51,048 bases of DNA from Clostridiales bacterium (GCA_004551945.1 SFPN01000014.1:1-51048), one strand, 5' to 3'. Positions 1 through 7,873 are shown, counted from the first letter of the stretch. Numbers and translations are program-made. The notes: a model not told the origin generated them from the letters alone.

Positions 1-1
1 G

Positions 2-457
2 AGTACGCCTAAATTAACCCTGGAGCCGAGCAAAACACAGTACTTTTATTACTCAGAAGGCGAATTGGAAAATTGCGGAAAAATCTTCCACACACAGGCT
101 GATGGCAATAGTAGGTTTATCAATTTCCTTGGCTTCACATTTGACGGCAAAAAAGTCTCGATCCGGCCAAAGACGATCTCGAAATACTATTATCGCATGT
201 ATCGTAAAGCGAAAAATATTGCCAATGCTGGTGGATATACATTAGATGGGAAGCGTATCAGCTGTAAAAACCTGTACCAACGCTACTCAGAACGAGGTGC
301 TGACGGGAAACCTGGAAACTTTTTGACATATGTATCACGAGCCGAAAAGGAGTATGGTTCAAGCGAGGCAATTACTCGCGATACAAAGCGACATATGCAG
401 AAAATCAGGAAGACGCTTGATAGCAAGAAAAATGATACGAAAAGGGGGATGCCTTAG
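2..457 (+). CDS. C-terminal part of a reverse transcriptase (UG/Abi-like), 5' end outside window
   Basis: The frame is open from the window edge to TAG at 455-457, giving at least 151 residues. Visible is a block reading FLGFTFDGKKV, followed by a basic stretch with KTISKYYYRMYRK and later RISCKNLYQRY. An FLGF-type strand followed by a basic helical thumb is what I expect just downstream of the YxDD palm in bacterial reverse transcriptases of the unknown-group/abortive-infection (DRT) type. The palm with YxDD would lie upstream and is not in the window, so activity cannot be judged. A TTG at 65 could start a shorter product, but the frame is coding-like before it. Base composition is clearly AT-richer than the neighbouring genes, which suggests transfer. 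Family assignment is from memory of motifs; a retron or group II intron protein remains possible. Confidence 0.5.
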   Translation, partial: STPKLTLEPSKTQYFYYSEGELENCGKIFHTQADGNSRFINFLGFTFDGKKVSIRPKTISKYYYRMYRKAKNIANAGGYTLDGKRISCKNLYQRYSERGADGKPGNFLTYVSRAEKEYGSSEAITRDTKRHMQKIRKTLDSKKNDTKRGMP

Positions 458-513
458 CTATTGACATGAGCAGCAGTATACCGCGTTAAATTCTAAGCAA
501 CATAAACAAAGAA

Positions 514-546
514 AATTCCCCTGAGAGCATAGCTCCCAGGGGAATT
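514..546 (-). terminator. intrinsic terminator of tRNA-Pro
   Basis: A 10-bp stem (514-523 with 537-546) is followed on the minus strand by TTTTCTTTG. It begins at the last base of the tRNA CCA end, so it terminates the tRNA transcript. Confidence 0.75.
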
Positions 547-621
547 GGTCCGAGTGGGGCGACTCGAACGCCCGGCATCCTGCTCCCAAAGCAGGCGCGC
601 TACCAACTGCGCTACACCCGG
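546..621 (-). tRNA. tRNA-Pro (anticodon UGG)
   Basis: The reverse complement folds as a 76-nt cloverleaf. The acceptor stem is CCGGGTG with CACTCGG and one G-U pair, followed by discriminator A and an encoded CCA. The D-arm contains AGTTGGTAG, the anticodon stem CCTGC/GCAGG holds loop TTTGGGA with anticodon TGG, and the T-loop is GTTCGAGTC. Its 3' end faces the AT-rich reverse transcriptase gene, a typical integration-site geometry. Confidence 0.95.
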
Positions 622-632
622 ATGAGTTGGTG

Positions 633-660
633 CTGCCCTGGAGCGGCCGCTCCAGGGCAG
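633..660. repeat. 28-bp perfect palindrome in the tRNA-Pro leader
   Basis: The two 14-base halves (633-646 and 647-660) are exact reverse complements, with a NotI-type GCGGCCGC centre. It lies between the minus-strand promoter at 666-694 and the tRNA, so it should be the first part of the tRNA precursor. There is no T-run on either side, which argues against a simple terminator. Confidence 0.8.
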
Positions 661-665
661 AGATC

Positions 666-694
666 ATTATAGAGGAAACGAAAGGGAATTGCAA
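666..694 (-). promoter_or_regulatory. sigma-A promoter of tRNA-Pro
   Basis: On the minus strand, TTGCAA (689-694), a 17-nt spacer and a perfect TATAAT (666-671). The start should fall near 658-660, at the edge of the palindrome. Confidence 0.75.
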
Positions 695-708
695 GGTCAG
701 AAAGAGAA

Positions 709-737
709 TTGACCGGAGAAAATTTCCGTGTTACACT
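709..737 (+). promoter_or_regulatory. sigma-A promoter of the transketolase genes
   Basis: TTGACC (709-714), a 17-nt spacer and TACACT (732-737). A small inverted repeat CATACG/CGTATG (753-758 and 764-769) precedes the Shine-Dalgarno GAGGAGG. Confidence 0.65.
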
Positions 738-782
738 GTACCTGACTACAACCATACGCGGTCCGTATGAGGAGGCAATGAT

Positions 783-1625
783 ATGAAAACAGATATGCGC
801 ACGCTGGAGGTCGCCGCAGCCAAGGGGCGGCTTCTGGGCCTGGACATGGTGTACAACTGTGCGTCCGGTCACCTGGGCGGCTCGTTTTCCGCCATGGACA
901 TTCTCTCTGTCCTGTATTTTGACGTCATGAACGTGGACCCCAAGAACCCCGAGAATCCGGATCGGGACCGGTTCGTTCTCTCCAAGGGCCACTGCACCCC
1001 CGCCCTCTATCCCATCCTGGCCCAGCGGGGCTTTTTCCCGGAGGAGGACCTGAAGCTCTTCCGCAGCGTGGAGGGTCATCTGTCCGGCCACGCCGAGATG
1101 CGCCATGTAAAGGGCGTGGACATGTCCACCGGCTCTCTGGGCCAGGGCATCTCCGTGGCCGTGGGCATGGCCCTGGCCGGGAAGATGGATCAGAAAAACT
1201 ATCGGGTCTACGCAGTCCTGGGCGACGGCGAAATTGAGGAAGGCCAGGTTTGGGAGGCCTTCATGAGCGCCGCCAAGTACAAGCTGGACAACCTCTGCGC
1301 CGTCATCGACGTGAACGGCCTGCAGATCGACGGCAAGACCGCCGACGTGATGCCCACCGAGCCCCTGGACAAAAAGCTGGAGGCCTTCGGCTGGCATGTG
1401 ATCCCCGTGGACGGCCACGATCTGGCTGCTCTGTCTGCCGCCTTTGACCAGGCCAAGGCCAACACCGGCGCACCCACCGTGCTCCTGGCAAAGACTGTCA
1501 AGGGCAAGGGCGTCTCCTTCATGGAGAACAACGCCGGCTGGCACGGCAAGGCGCCCAACGAAGAGCAGTATCAGCAGGCCCGGGGCGAGCTGGTGGCCGC
1601 CCTGGCAGAAAAGGAGGGCAAGTAA
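783..1625 (+). CDS. transketolase, N-terminal (thiamine diphosphate) subunit
   Basis: This 280-residue protein is the N-terminal half of a split transketolase, which moves two-carbon ketol units between sugar phosphates in the non-oxidative pentose phosphate pathway and so supplies ribose 5-phosphate for PRPP. GHLGG near residue 30 and the thiamine diphosphate motif GDGEIEEGQ with a downstream N (about residues 145-180) are present. GAGGAGG sits just before the ATG. The partner half begins 1 nt after the stop. Two-gene transketolases are usual in Clostridia and archaea, so the split is not a frameshift. Linkage to the purine operon 6 kb away is functionally sensible, but it has its own promoter. 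Confidence 0.93.
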   Translation: MKTDMRTLEVAAAKGRLLGLDMVYNCASGHLGGSFSAMDILSVLYFDVMNVDPKNPENPDRDRFVLSKGHCTPALYPILAQRGFFPEEDLKLFRSVEGHLSGHAEMRHVKGVDMSTGSLGQGISVAVGMALAGKMDQKNYRVYAVLGDGEIEEGQVWEAFMSAAKYKLDNLCAVIDVNGLQIDGKTADVMPTEPLDKKLEAFGWHVIPVDGHDLAALSAAFDQAKANTGAPTVLLAKTVKGKGVSFMENNAGWHGKAPNEEQYQQARGELVAALAEKEGK

Positions 1626-1626
1626 G

Positions 1627-2586
1627 ATGGCAGATAAGATTGCGACCCGCGCCGCTTACGGCAAGGCGCTGGTGGAACTGGCCGAGCAGGAACCCAACCT
1701 GGTGGTCCTGGACGCGGACCTGTCCGGCTCCACCATGACCAAGGACTTTGGCACTGCTCATCCGGACCGCTTTTTTGACATGGGCATCGCTGAGGCCAAC
1801 ATGGTTGGTGTGGCTGCCGGCCTGGCCGCCTGCGGCAAGAAGCCCTTTGTCAACTCCTTTGCCATGTTCGCCGCCGGCCGGGCCTGGGAGCAGGTCCGCA
1901 ACAGCGTGGCTTACCCCGGCCTGAACGTGAAGGTCATCGGCTCCCACGGCGGCCTGTCCGTGGGCGAGGACGGCGCCACCCACCAGTGCATTGAGGACCT
2001 GGCCATCATGCGGGCTATCCCCAACATGACGGTTCTGTGCCCCTGCGACGGCAACGAGATGCGGCAGGCGGTGAAGGCTCTGCTGGACTATGACGGCCCC
2101 GCCTACATGCGCCTGGGCCGCCTGGCGGTGGAGACCGTCACCGACCGGGTGGAGGGCTATGACTTCCAGATCGGCAAGGGCGTGCTCCTGCGGGACGGCG
2201 AGGATGTGACCGTTGTGGCTGTGGGCATGATGGTCCAGATGGCCCTGAAGGCCGCCGACCTGCTGGCGGAGGAGGGAATCTCCGTCCGGGTCATCGACAT
2301 GCACACCATCAAGCCCCTGGATCAGGAGATCCTGCTGGCTGCCGCCCGGGAGACCGGCTGCATCGTCACCACCGAGGAGGCCAACGTGGTGGGCGGCCTG
2401 GGCAGCGCGGTGTCCGAGTACCTGTCCTCTGTCTGCCCCGTGCCGGTGATCCGCCACGGCGTGGAGGACGAGTTCGGCCGCTCCGGCGCAGCCCAGAAGG
2501 TGCTGGAGGCCTATCACCTCACCGCAGAGGGAATCGCAGAAAAGGTGCGCCAGGCAATTGCTATAAAAAGCGCCCTCTCTCTGTGA
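1627..2586 (+). CDS. transketolase, C-terminal (pyrimidine-binding) subunit
   Basis: The 319-residue protein carries the pyrimidine-binding and C-terminal domains. GIAEANMVG (about residues 52-60) contains the conserved glutamate that activates the thiamine ring, and the C-terminal domain follows from about residue 190. The ATG at 1627 lies 1 nt after the TAA of the N-terminal subunit, with AGGAGG inside the end of that gene, so the two are translationally coupled. A longer reading with about 60 more upstream residues overlaps the N-terminal gene in another frame and is not family-like, so I reject it. The last codons before the stop (IKSALSL) look less conserved than the rest. Confidence 0.93.
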   Translation: MADKIATRAAYGKALVELAEQEPNLVVLDADLSGSTMTKDFGTAHPDRFFDMGIAEANMVGVAAGLAACGKKPFVNSFAMFAAGRAWEQVRNSVAYPGLNVKVIGSHGGLSVGEDGATHQCIEDLAIMRAIPNMTVLCPCDGNEMRQAVKALLDYDGPAYMRLGRLAVETVTDRVEGYDFQIGKGVLLRDGEDVTVVAVGMMVQMALKAADLLAEEGISVRVIDMHTIKPLDQEILLAAARETGCIVTTEEANVVGGLGSAVSEYLSSVCPVPVIRHGVEDEFGRSGAAQKVLEAYHLTAEGIAEKVRQAIAIKSALSL

Positions 2587-2654
2587 TGAGATTTGGAGGA
2601 AATGACGAAGTTTCCTTTTGCTCCTAGAAAATCCAAAAATAACCAAATTTGATC

Positions 2655-2683
2655 TTGCAATTTTTTCCAATTCAGATTAAAAT
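2655..2683 (+). promoter_or_regulatory. promoter of the glycine riboswitch-AGCS1 transcript
   Basis: TTGCAA (2655-2660), a 17-nt spacer and TAAAAT (2678-2683). A weak hairpin AGGAAA/TTTCCT with TTTT at about 2600-2622 may end the transketolase transcript. Confidence 0.6.
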
Positions 2684-2739
2684 GAATCTTGCAAAGTGAA
2701 TACCGTCCGATGAATGTCGGAAACGGATTTCCTCTTATT

Positions 2740-2885
2740 TCCTGAAAAGGGAACGGCGCCCATTGAAGGCGTTCCGGGGGGGATGACAATCTGGAGACGC
2801 CCGCGCCGCCGCGGGGGCCGAAGGGGCAAGACATGTTCGAGACTCTCAGGCAAAAGGACAGATGGACGCGCTTACCAAGCAGGAT
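2740..2885 (+). ncRNA. glycine riboswitch (single aptamer)
   Basis: The conserved glycine aptamer segments are visible in order: GGAGAC at about 2793, CCGAAGGGGCAA at 2818-2829, then ACTCTCAGGCAAAAGGACAG at 2852-2871. Upstream, GGAACG/CGTTCC (about 2750-2775) forms an extra stem, possibly the partner element that replaces a second aptamer in single-aptamer forms. It lies between a promoter and a terminator and precedes an alanine/glycine symporter, the usual target. Direction of control (on or off) is not shown by the sequence. Confidence 0.88.
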
Positions 2886-2907
2886 TCAAACCCATTGTGC
2901 TTTTGAA

Positions 2908-2942
2908 CGGAGTGCCGCATGGCTTGCGGCACTCCGTTTTTT
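2908..2942 (+). terminator. intrinsic terminator of the glycine riboswitch
   Basis: A 12-bp stem (2908-2919 with 2925-2936) with a 5-nt loop, followed by six T (2937-2942). It lies between aptamer and symporter, so it is the expression platform. Confidence 0.85.
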
Positions 2943-3006
2943 GACAGGATTCGACCGGTATCCTTCCCCCTCAAGTGAGAGACTTTGAGAAAAAGGAGAG
3001 ATCTGT

Positions 3007-4410
3007 ATGGAACTTATTGCAAGCATCAACAGTGCCATTAACGGCGTCGTCTGGGGTCCTCCCATGCTGATCCTGCTGGTGGGCGCGGGCATTCTGCTGT
3101 CCTGCCGCACCGCGGGCGTTCAGTTCCGGAAGTTTGGCTATGCCATGAAGAACACCCTGGGCAAGGTCTTTCAGAAGTCCCAGGCCGGGGAGGGCGAAAT
3201 CACCCCCTTCCAGGCCATGTCCACCGCCCTGGCAGGCACCGTGGGCACCGGCAACATCGCCGGTATCACCGCCGCTGTCACCCTGGGCGGCCCCGGCTCC
3301 ATTTTCTGGCTGTGGATCACCGCCCTGATCGGGATGTGCACCAAGTACTCCGAGGTGCTGCTGGCCGTCAAGTTCCGGGAGCGGAACAAGTTCGGCGACT
3401 GGGTGGGCGGCCCCATGTACTACATCCAGAAGGGTCTGGGCAGGAACTGGAAGTGGCTGAGCATCCTCTTCTGCATCTTCGCCGCCCTGGCTGCCTTCGG
3501 CATCGGCAACGCCGTGCAGGTGGGCAACATCACCAGCTCGGTGAACACCGTGATCACCGCGTTCAATCCCGACTTTGCCGGGCAGAAGACCGTGAACCTG
3601 GTGCTGGGCATCATCCTGGCCGTTCTTACCGCCATCGTCCTCTTCGGCGGCATCAAGCGCCTGGGCGCTGTGTGTGAAAAGCTGGTCCCCTTCATGGCGG
3701 TTGTGTACATCGTGGCCTGCTTGGTGGTGGTGATCTACCACTGCCGCACCCTGCCCGCCGTGTTCCATGACATCTTTGTGGGCGCCTTCTCCCCCCAGGG
3801 TATCACCGGCGGCACCGTGGGCTCCATGATGCTGGTCATCACCTGGGGCGTGAAGCGGGGCGTGTTCTCCAACGAGGCCGGCTTGGGCTCCGCGCCCATG
3901 GCCCACGCGGCTACCTCCGAGACTGACCCTGTGAAGCAGGGCCTGTACGGCATCTTTGAAGTCTTTATGGATACCATCGTCATCTGCACCCTCACCGGTC
4001 TGGCGCTGCTGTGCGGCTCCTACGGCGCGGGCATCGACCTGAACTACGGCGTCCAGGGCACCACCTCCCTGAACGCGGCGGCCCTGGGCACCGTCTTTAC
4101 GGACAAGGGCGGCGCACTCATCATCGCCGTGGGCCTGGCCTTGTTCGCCTTCTCCACCGTGCTCAGCTGGGCGCTGTACGGTACCCGCTGCTGCGAGTTC
4201 ATCTTTGGGCCCAAGGCCATCAAGCCCTACCAGGTGGTTTTCGTTATCGTGGTCATCGTGGGCGCCACTATGGATCTGAGCCTGGCCTGGGACATTGCCG
4301 ACACCCTCAACGGACTCATGGCCATTCCCAACCTGATCGCTCTGGTGGGTCTGTCCGGCGTGGTGGTCCGGGAGACCAAGCGGCACTTCGCCGAAACGGC
4401 CAACAAGTAA
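3007..4410 (+). CDS. Na+:alanine/glycine symporter (AGCS family), copy 1
   Basis: The 467-residue membrane protein should import alanine or glycine with Na+. AGCS hallmarks are present: TVGTGNIAGI near residue 80, GxxxWLWITALIGMCTKYSEV near 100, and SNEAGLGSAP near 290, with about ten hydrophobic segments. AAAGGAG lies just upstream of the ATG. It is the only one of the three tandem copies preceded by a glycine riboswitch, so glycine is the likely substrate or signal. It carries a small insertion (SYGAG around residue 340) missing from copies 2 and 3. Confidence 0.93.
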   Translation: MELIASINSAINGVVWGPPMLILLVGAGILLSCRTAGVQFRKFGYAMKNTLGKVFQKSQAGEGEITPFQAMSTALAGTVGTGNIAGITAAVTLGGPGSIFWLWITALIGMCTKYSEVLLAVKFRERNKFGDWVGGPMYYIQKGLGRNWKWLSILFCIFAALAAFGIGNAVQVGNITSSVNTVITAFNPDFAGQKTVNLVLGIILAVLTAIVLFGGIKRLGAVCEKLVPFMAVVYIVACLVVVIYHCRTLPAVFHDIFVGAFSPQGITGGTVGSMMLVITWGVKRGVFSNEAGLGSAPMAHAATSETDPVKQGLYGIFEVFMDTIVICTLTGLALLCGSYGAGIDLNYGVQGTTSLNAAALGTVFTDKGGALIIAVGLALFAFSTVLSWALYGTRCCEFIFGPKAIKPYQVVFVIVVIVGATMDLSLAWDIADTLNGLMAIPNLIALVGLSGVVVRETKRHFAETANK

Positions 4411-4447
4411 TCCTGCCTGCTGTGCAGGATGCTGCCCCGCAAAATGC

Positions 4448-4488
4448 AAAAGGCCCGTGGAATCCAACGGATTCCGCGGGCCTTTTTT
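4448..4488 (+). terminator. intrinsic terminator of AGCS1
   Basis: A long stem (4448-4463 with 4471-4486) followed by a six-T run ending at 4488. Confidence 0.85.
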
Positions 4489-4584
4489 CCATGGATACCT
4501 ATTATTAAATATGGAAACCCGCTCATTGAGAAAGATTGCACAGAAGAATTGTCGAAAAATGCAACAAACTTGCGGAAGTGTAAC

Positions 4585-4614
4585 TTGATTTTCTGTGAAA
4601 TTTTGTAGTATACT
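4585..4614 (+). promoter_or_regulatory. promoter of AGCS2
   Basis: TTGATT (4585-4590), an 18-nt spacer and TATACT (4609-4614). CACAGA at 4539 lies 70 nt before the -10, a spacing repeated upstream of AGCS3 and purE. Confidence 0.6.
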
Positions 4615-4741
4615 GCCTTTTGCACGCGCAAGTTGTGCAAAGCAAACCGAAGCATCCCCGGCGACACTGCCAGGGCCCCAATGGGTGAGAGAGCGGACAG
4701 ACTGTCACTGGTGGCGGCGGAGGTCGGAAAGGGAGTATCGC
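4615..4741 (+). promoter_or_regulatory. AGCS2 5' leader, shared motif with AGCS3 leader
   Basis: A leader of about 120 nt between promoter and start codon. Its first part, CGCGCAAG followed by AAACCGAAGCAT, is nearly repeated in the AGCS3 leader while the rest differs. I recognise no known riboswitch. It may be a small regulatory RNA structure or a relic of the gene duplication. Confidence 0.4.
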
Positions 4742-6133
4742 ATGGAAATTATTGTACAAATCAACAACGCAATCAACAATGTGGTGTGGGGCGCCCCCAT
4801 GCTCATCATGCTGATCGGTGTGGGCATTCTCATGACGCTGAGAACCAAGGGACTGCAGTTCCGGAAGTTCGGCCACGTCATGAAGAACACCGTGGGCAAG
4901 ATGTTCCACAAGCAGGAAGCGGGGGAAGGAGAGATGACCCCCTTCCAGGCACTGACCACCGCGCTGGGCAGCACGGTTGGCACAGGCAACATTGCCGGCG
5001 TGACCTCGGCCATCACCTTGGGTGGGCCCGGGGCTCTGTTCTGGCTGTGGGTCACGGCTCTGATCGGCATGTGCACCAAATACTCTGAGGTGCTGCTGGC
5101 CGTCAAGTTCCGGGAGCGGAACAAGTACGGCGACTGGGTGGGCGGACCCATGTATTATATTAAAAACGGCCTGGGGAAGAATTGGAAATGGCTGGCTGTC
5201 CTCTTCTCCATCTTTGCTGCGTTTGCCACTTTGGGCATCGGCAACGCAGTGCAGGCCGGCAATATTACTTCGTCTATCAACAACGTGATTACCGCCTTCA
5301 ACCCCGATTTTTCGGGCCAGACGATGGTCAACGTGGTGGGCGGAATCATCCTGGCGGCGCTGGTGGGCATTGTCCTCTTCGGCGGCGTGAAGCGCCTGGG
5401 CGCGGTCACCGAAAAGCTGGTGCCTGTCATGGCAGCTCTCTACATTGTGACCTGCCTGGTGGTCATCGTGACCCACGCCGGCGCTCTGCCCGCCGTCTTC
5501 TGCGACATTTTCCAGGGGGCCTTCTCCCCCAAGGGCGTCACCGGCGGCGCGGTGGGCTCTATGTTCATCGTCCTCACCTGGGGCGTCAAGCGGGGCATCT
5601 TTTCCAACGAGGCGGGCCTGGGCTCGGCCCCCATTGCCCACGCCACCACCTCTGAGACCGACCCTGTGAAGCAGGGCATGTACGGCATTTTTGAGGTCTT
5701 CATGATCACCATCATCCTGTGCACCATTACCGGCCTGACCCTGCTGACCTCCGGCATCGACCTGCACTATGGGGTGAACGGTGACACCTCCATGAACGCC
5801 GCCGCTTTGGGCACGGTGTTCGGGGACAAGGGCGGCGCGGTGATCATCGCCATCTGCATCATCCTCTTCGCCTTTTCCACCATCCCCGGCTGGACCCTGT
5901 ACGGCACCCGCTGCTGCGAGTTCCTCTTTGGGGAAAAGGCCATCAGGCCCTATCAGATCCTCAGCATTGTGGTGGTCTTTGTGGGCTGCACCATGAACCT
6001 GGACCTGGTGTGGAACATTGCCGACACCCTCAATGGCCTCATGGCCATCCCCAACCTGATTGCTGTCATCGCCCTGTCCGGCGTGGTGGTCAAGGAAACC
6101 AAGCGTTACTTTGCCGAACGGGCCGGCAAGTGA
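4742..6133 (+). CDS. Na+:alanine/glycine symporter (AGCS family), copy 2
   Basis: A 463-residue paralogue of copy 1. It keeps TVGTGNIAGV, LIGMCTKYSEV and SNEAGLGSAP and ends with the same KETKRYFAE-type tail. I chose the ATG at 4742 because the protein then begins MEIIVQIN, aligned with the starts of copies 1 and 3. The frame stays open 49 codons further upstream, but that stretch covers the promoter and leader. It has its own promoter and terminator. The transported amino acid may be alanine rather than glycine; the sequence cannot decide. Confidence 0.92.
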   Translation: MEIIVQINNAINNVVWGAPMLIMLIGVGILMTLRTKGLQFRKFGHVMKNTVGKMFHKQEAGEGEMTPFQALTTALGSTVGTGNIAGVTSAITLGGPGALFWLWVTALIGMCTKYSEVLLAVKFRERNKYGDWVGGPMYYIKNGLGKNWKWLAVLFSIFAAFATLGIGNAVQAGNITSSINNVITAFNPDFSGQTMVNVVGGIILAALVGIVLFGGVKRLGAVTEKLVPVMAALYIVTCLVVIVTHAGALPAVFCDIFQGAFSPKGVTGGAVGSMFIVLTWGVKRGIFSNEAGLGSAPIAHATTSETDPVKQGMYGIFEVFMITIILCTITGLTLLTSGIDLHYGVNGDTSMNAAALGTVFGDKGGAVIIAICIILFAFSTIPGWTLYGTRCCEFLFGEKAIRPYQILSIVVVFVGCTMNLDLVWNIADTLNGLMAIPNLIAVIALSGVVVKETKRYFAERAGK

Positions 6134-6173
6134 GAACGGTCTTTCCAACAGAAGAGACAGAATCCACAATTTG

Positions 6174-6218
6174 TAAAAGAGATCCGTGGGACGGTCTACC
6201 TCCTGCGGATTTCTTTTA
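6174..6218 (+). terminator. probable intrinsic terminator of AGCS2
   Basis: AAAAGA-GATCCG pairs with CGGAT-TTCTTTT across a loop of about 20 nt; the T-rich 3' arm supplies the U-run. It is weaker than its neighbours. The rest of the 6134-6472 gap holds the promoter and leader of copy 3. Confidence 0.55.
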
Positions 6219-6305
6219 CACAAATTTAAAATTTGACCGGTTTTGTTAAGAGAGATTGCACAGATACGGTGGGGAAAAATGTCGGGAAACTTTGCATTTC
6301 GTTGA

Positions 6306-6335
6306 TTGCGCGGGGATGACAAACAGTAGTATACT
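6306..6335 (+). promoter_or_regulatory. promoter of AGCS3
   Basis: TTGCGC (6306-6311), an 18-nt spacer and TATACT (6330-6335). CACAGA (6259) and TTTGCATT (about 6291) lie upstream at positions that match the purE promoter. Confidence 0.5.
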
Positions 6336-6472
6336 ATTGCTTGTGCGCGCAAGCGCAACAAAAGGAAACCGAAGCATTCCAGGCGTGGGCATCTGGGGGC
6401 TGCATGGGGCAACATGCGGCGAATCGCCCGGCGCTGAAGAAGGCAAAGGGAGAAAAGGAGAATCGTATTAGA
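6336..6472 (+). promoter_or_regulatory. AGCS3 5' leader, shared motif with AGCS2 leader
   Basis: This leader of about 135 nt begins with GCGCGCAAG and GGAAACCGAAGCATTCC, close to the AGCS2 leader. Downstream are G-rich segments that can pair, but no known riboswitch core. Confidence 0.4.
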
Positions 6473-7867
6473 ATGGAAATTGTCGCGAGTATCAACGGCG
6501 CGATCAACAGCGTGGTTTGGGGACCGCCTATGTTGATCCTGCTGATCGGCGTCGGCATCCTGATGACGCTGAGAACCAAGGGCGTGCAGTTCCGAAAGTT
6601 CGGCTTTACCATGCGGAACACTTTGGGCAAGATCTTCAAGCGGACCAAGGCCGGCGACGGGGAAATGACCCCCTTCCAGGCTGTGTCCACCGCTCTGGCG
6701 GGCACCGTGGGCACCGGCAACATTGCCGGTATCACCTCTGCTGTCACCCTGGGCGGCCCGGGCGCGCTGTTCTGGCTGTGGGTCACCGCCCTCATCGGCA
6801 TGTGTACCAAGTATTCCGAGGTGCTGCTGTCTGTTAAGTTCCGGGAGCGGAACGAGTACGGAGACTGGGTGGGCGGCCCCATGTATTACATCAAAAACGG
6901 TCTGGGCAAGAACTGGAAGTGGCTGGGTATCCTCTTCTCCATCTTCGCTGCCCTGGCTGCTCTGGGCACCGGCAACGCTATCCAGTCCGGCAATATTGTC
7001 AGCTCTGTGAACACCGCCATCCTGGCCTTCAACCCTGATTTCAGCGGTCAGGCCACTGTGAACCTGGTGCTGGGCATCATCCTGGCCGTTCTGGCTGCCT
7101 TCGTCCTCTTCGGCGGCATCAAGCGTCTGGGTTCTGTCACCGAGAAGCTGGTTCCCTTCATGGCAGCGGTCTACATTGTGGCCTGCCTGGTGGTCATCAT
7201 CGGCCACGCCTCCAGCCTGCCTGCCGTGTTCCACGACATTTTCGTGGGCGCCTTCACCCCCAAGGGTGTTACCGGCGGCGCCGTGGGCTCCATGATCGTG
7301 GTGCTCACCTGGGGCATGAAGCGGGGTATCTTCTCCAACGAGGCCGGTCTTGGTACCGCGCCTATGGCCCACGCCACCACCTCCGAGTCCGTCCCTGTGA
7401 GACAGGCTGTCTACGGCATTTTTGAGGTCTTTATCGACACCATCGTCATCTGCACCCTCACGGGTCTTACCCTGCTGTGCTCCGGCATCGACCTGAACAT
7501 CGGCACTGCGGGCGACACCTCCCTGGTGGCAGCCTCTCTGGGCACCGTCTTCACCCAGAAGGGCGGCGCGCTGATTATCGCCATCGGCCTGGCCCTGTTC
7601 GCCTTCTCTACCATCCTGGGCTGGGCGCTGTACGGCTCCCGCTGCTGCGAGTTCATCTTTGGGCCCAAGGCTATCAAGCCCTATCAGATCGTCTATGTGA
7701 TTATCATCGTGGTTGGCGCCACGGTGAATCTGGGCCTGGTGTGGGAGATTGCCGACACCCTCAACGGCCTCATGGCCATCCCCAACCTGATCGCCGTGGC
7801 CGGCCTGTCCGGCGTGGTGGTCAAGGAGACCAGAGAGTACTTCAAGACCCACAAGAAGGACGCCTGA
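6473..7867 (+). CDS. Na+:alanine/glycine symporter (AGCS family), copy 3
   Basis: A 464-residue paralogue with all family motifs (TVGTGNIAGI, LIGMCTKYSEV, SNEAGLGTAP). The start MEIVASINGAIN matches copies 1 and 2; AAAAGGAG lies about 12 nt upstream of this ATG, a long but usable spacing. A further 44 open codons upstream run through the leader and are rejected. In SNEAGLGTAP the Thr replaces the Ser of the other copies, and the following TSES replaces TSETD, so substrate preference may differ. It ends 6 nt before a strong terminator. Confidence 0.92.
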   Translation: MEIVASINGAINSVVWGPPMLILLIGVGILMTLRTKGVQFRKFGFTMRNTLGKIFKRTKAGDGEMTPFQAVSTALAGTVGTGNIAGITSAVTLGGPGALFWLWVTALIGMCTKYSEVLLSVKFRERNEYGDWVGGPMYYIKNGLGKNWKWLGILFSIFAALAALGTGNAIQSGNIVSSVNTAILAFNPDFSGQATVNLVLGIILAVLAAFVLFGGIKRLGSVTEKLVPFMAAVYIVACLVVIIGHASSLPAVFHDIFVGAFTPKGVTGGAVGSMIVVLTWGMKRGIFSNEAGLGTAPMAHATTSESVPVRQAVYGIFEVFIDTIVICTLTGLTLLCSGIDLNIGTAGDTSLVAASLGTVFTQKGGALIIAIGLALFAFSTILGWALYGSRCCEFIFGPKAIKPYQIVYVIIIVVGATVNLGLVWEIADTLNGLMAIPNLIAVAGLSGVVVKETREYFKTHKKDA

Positions 7868-7873
7868 ATGTTT

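Noticed and set aside
783..2586. Frameshifted single transketolase gene
   Set aside because: Both halves have own start codons and ribosome-binding sites, and split transketolases are standard in Clostridia.
4595..4741. N-terminal extension of AGCS2 by 49 codons
   Set aside because: It covers the -10 region and leader; the protein starting at 4742 aligns with the starts of the other two copies.
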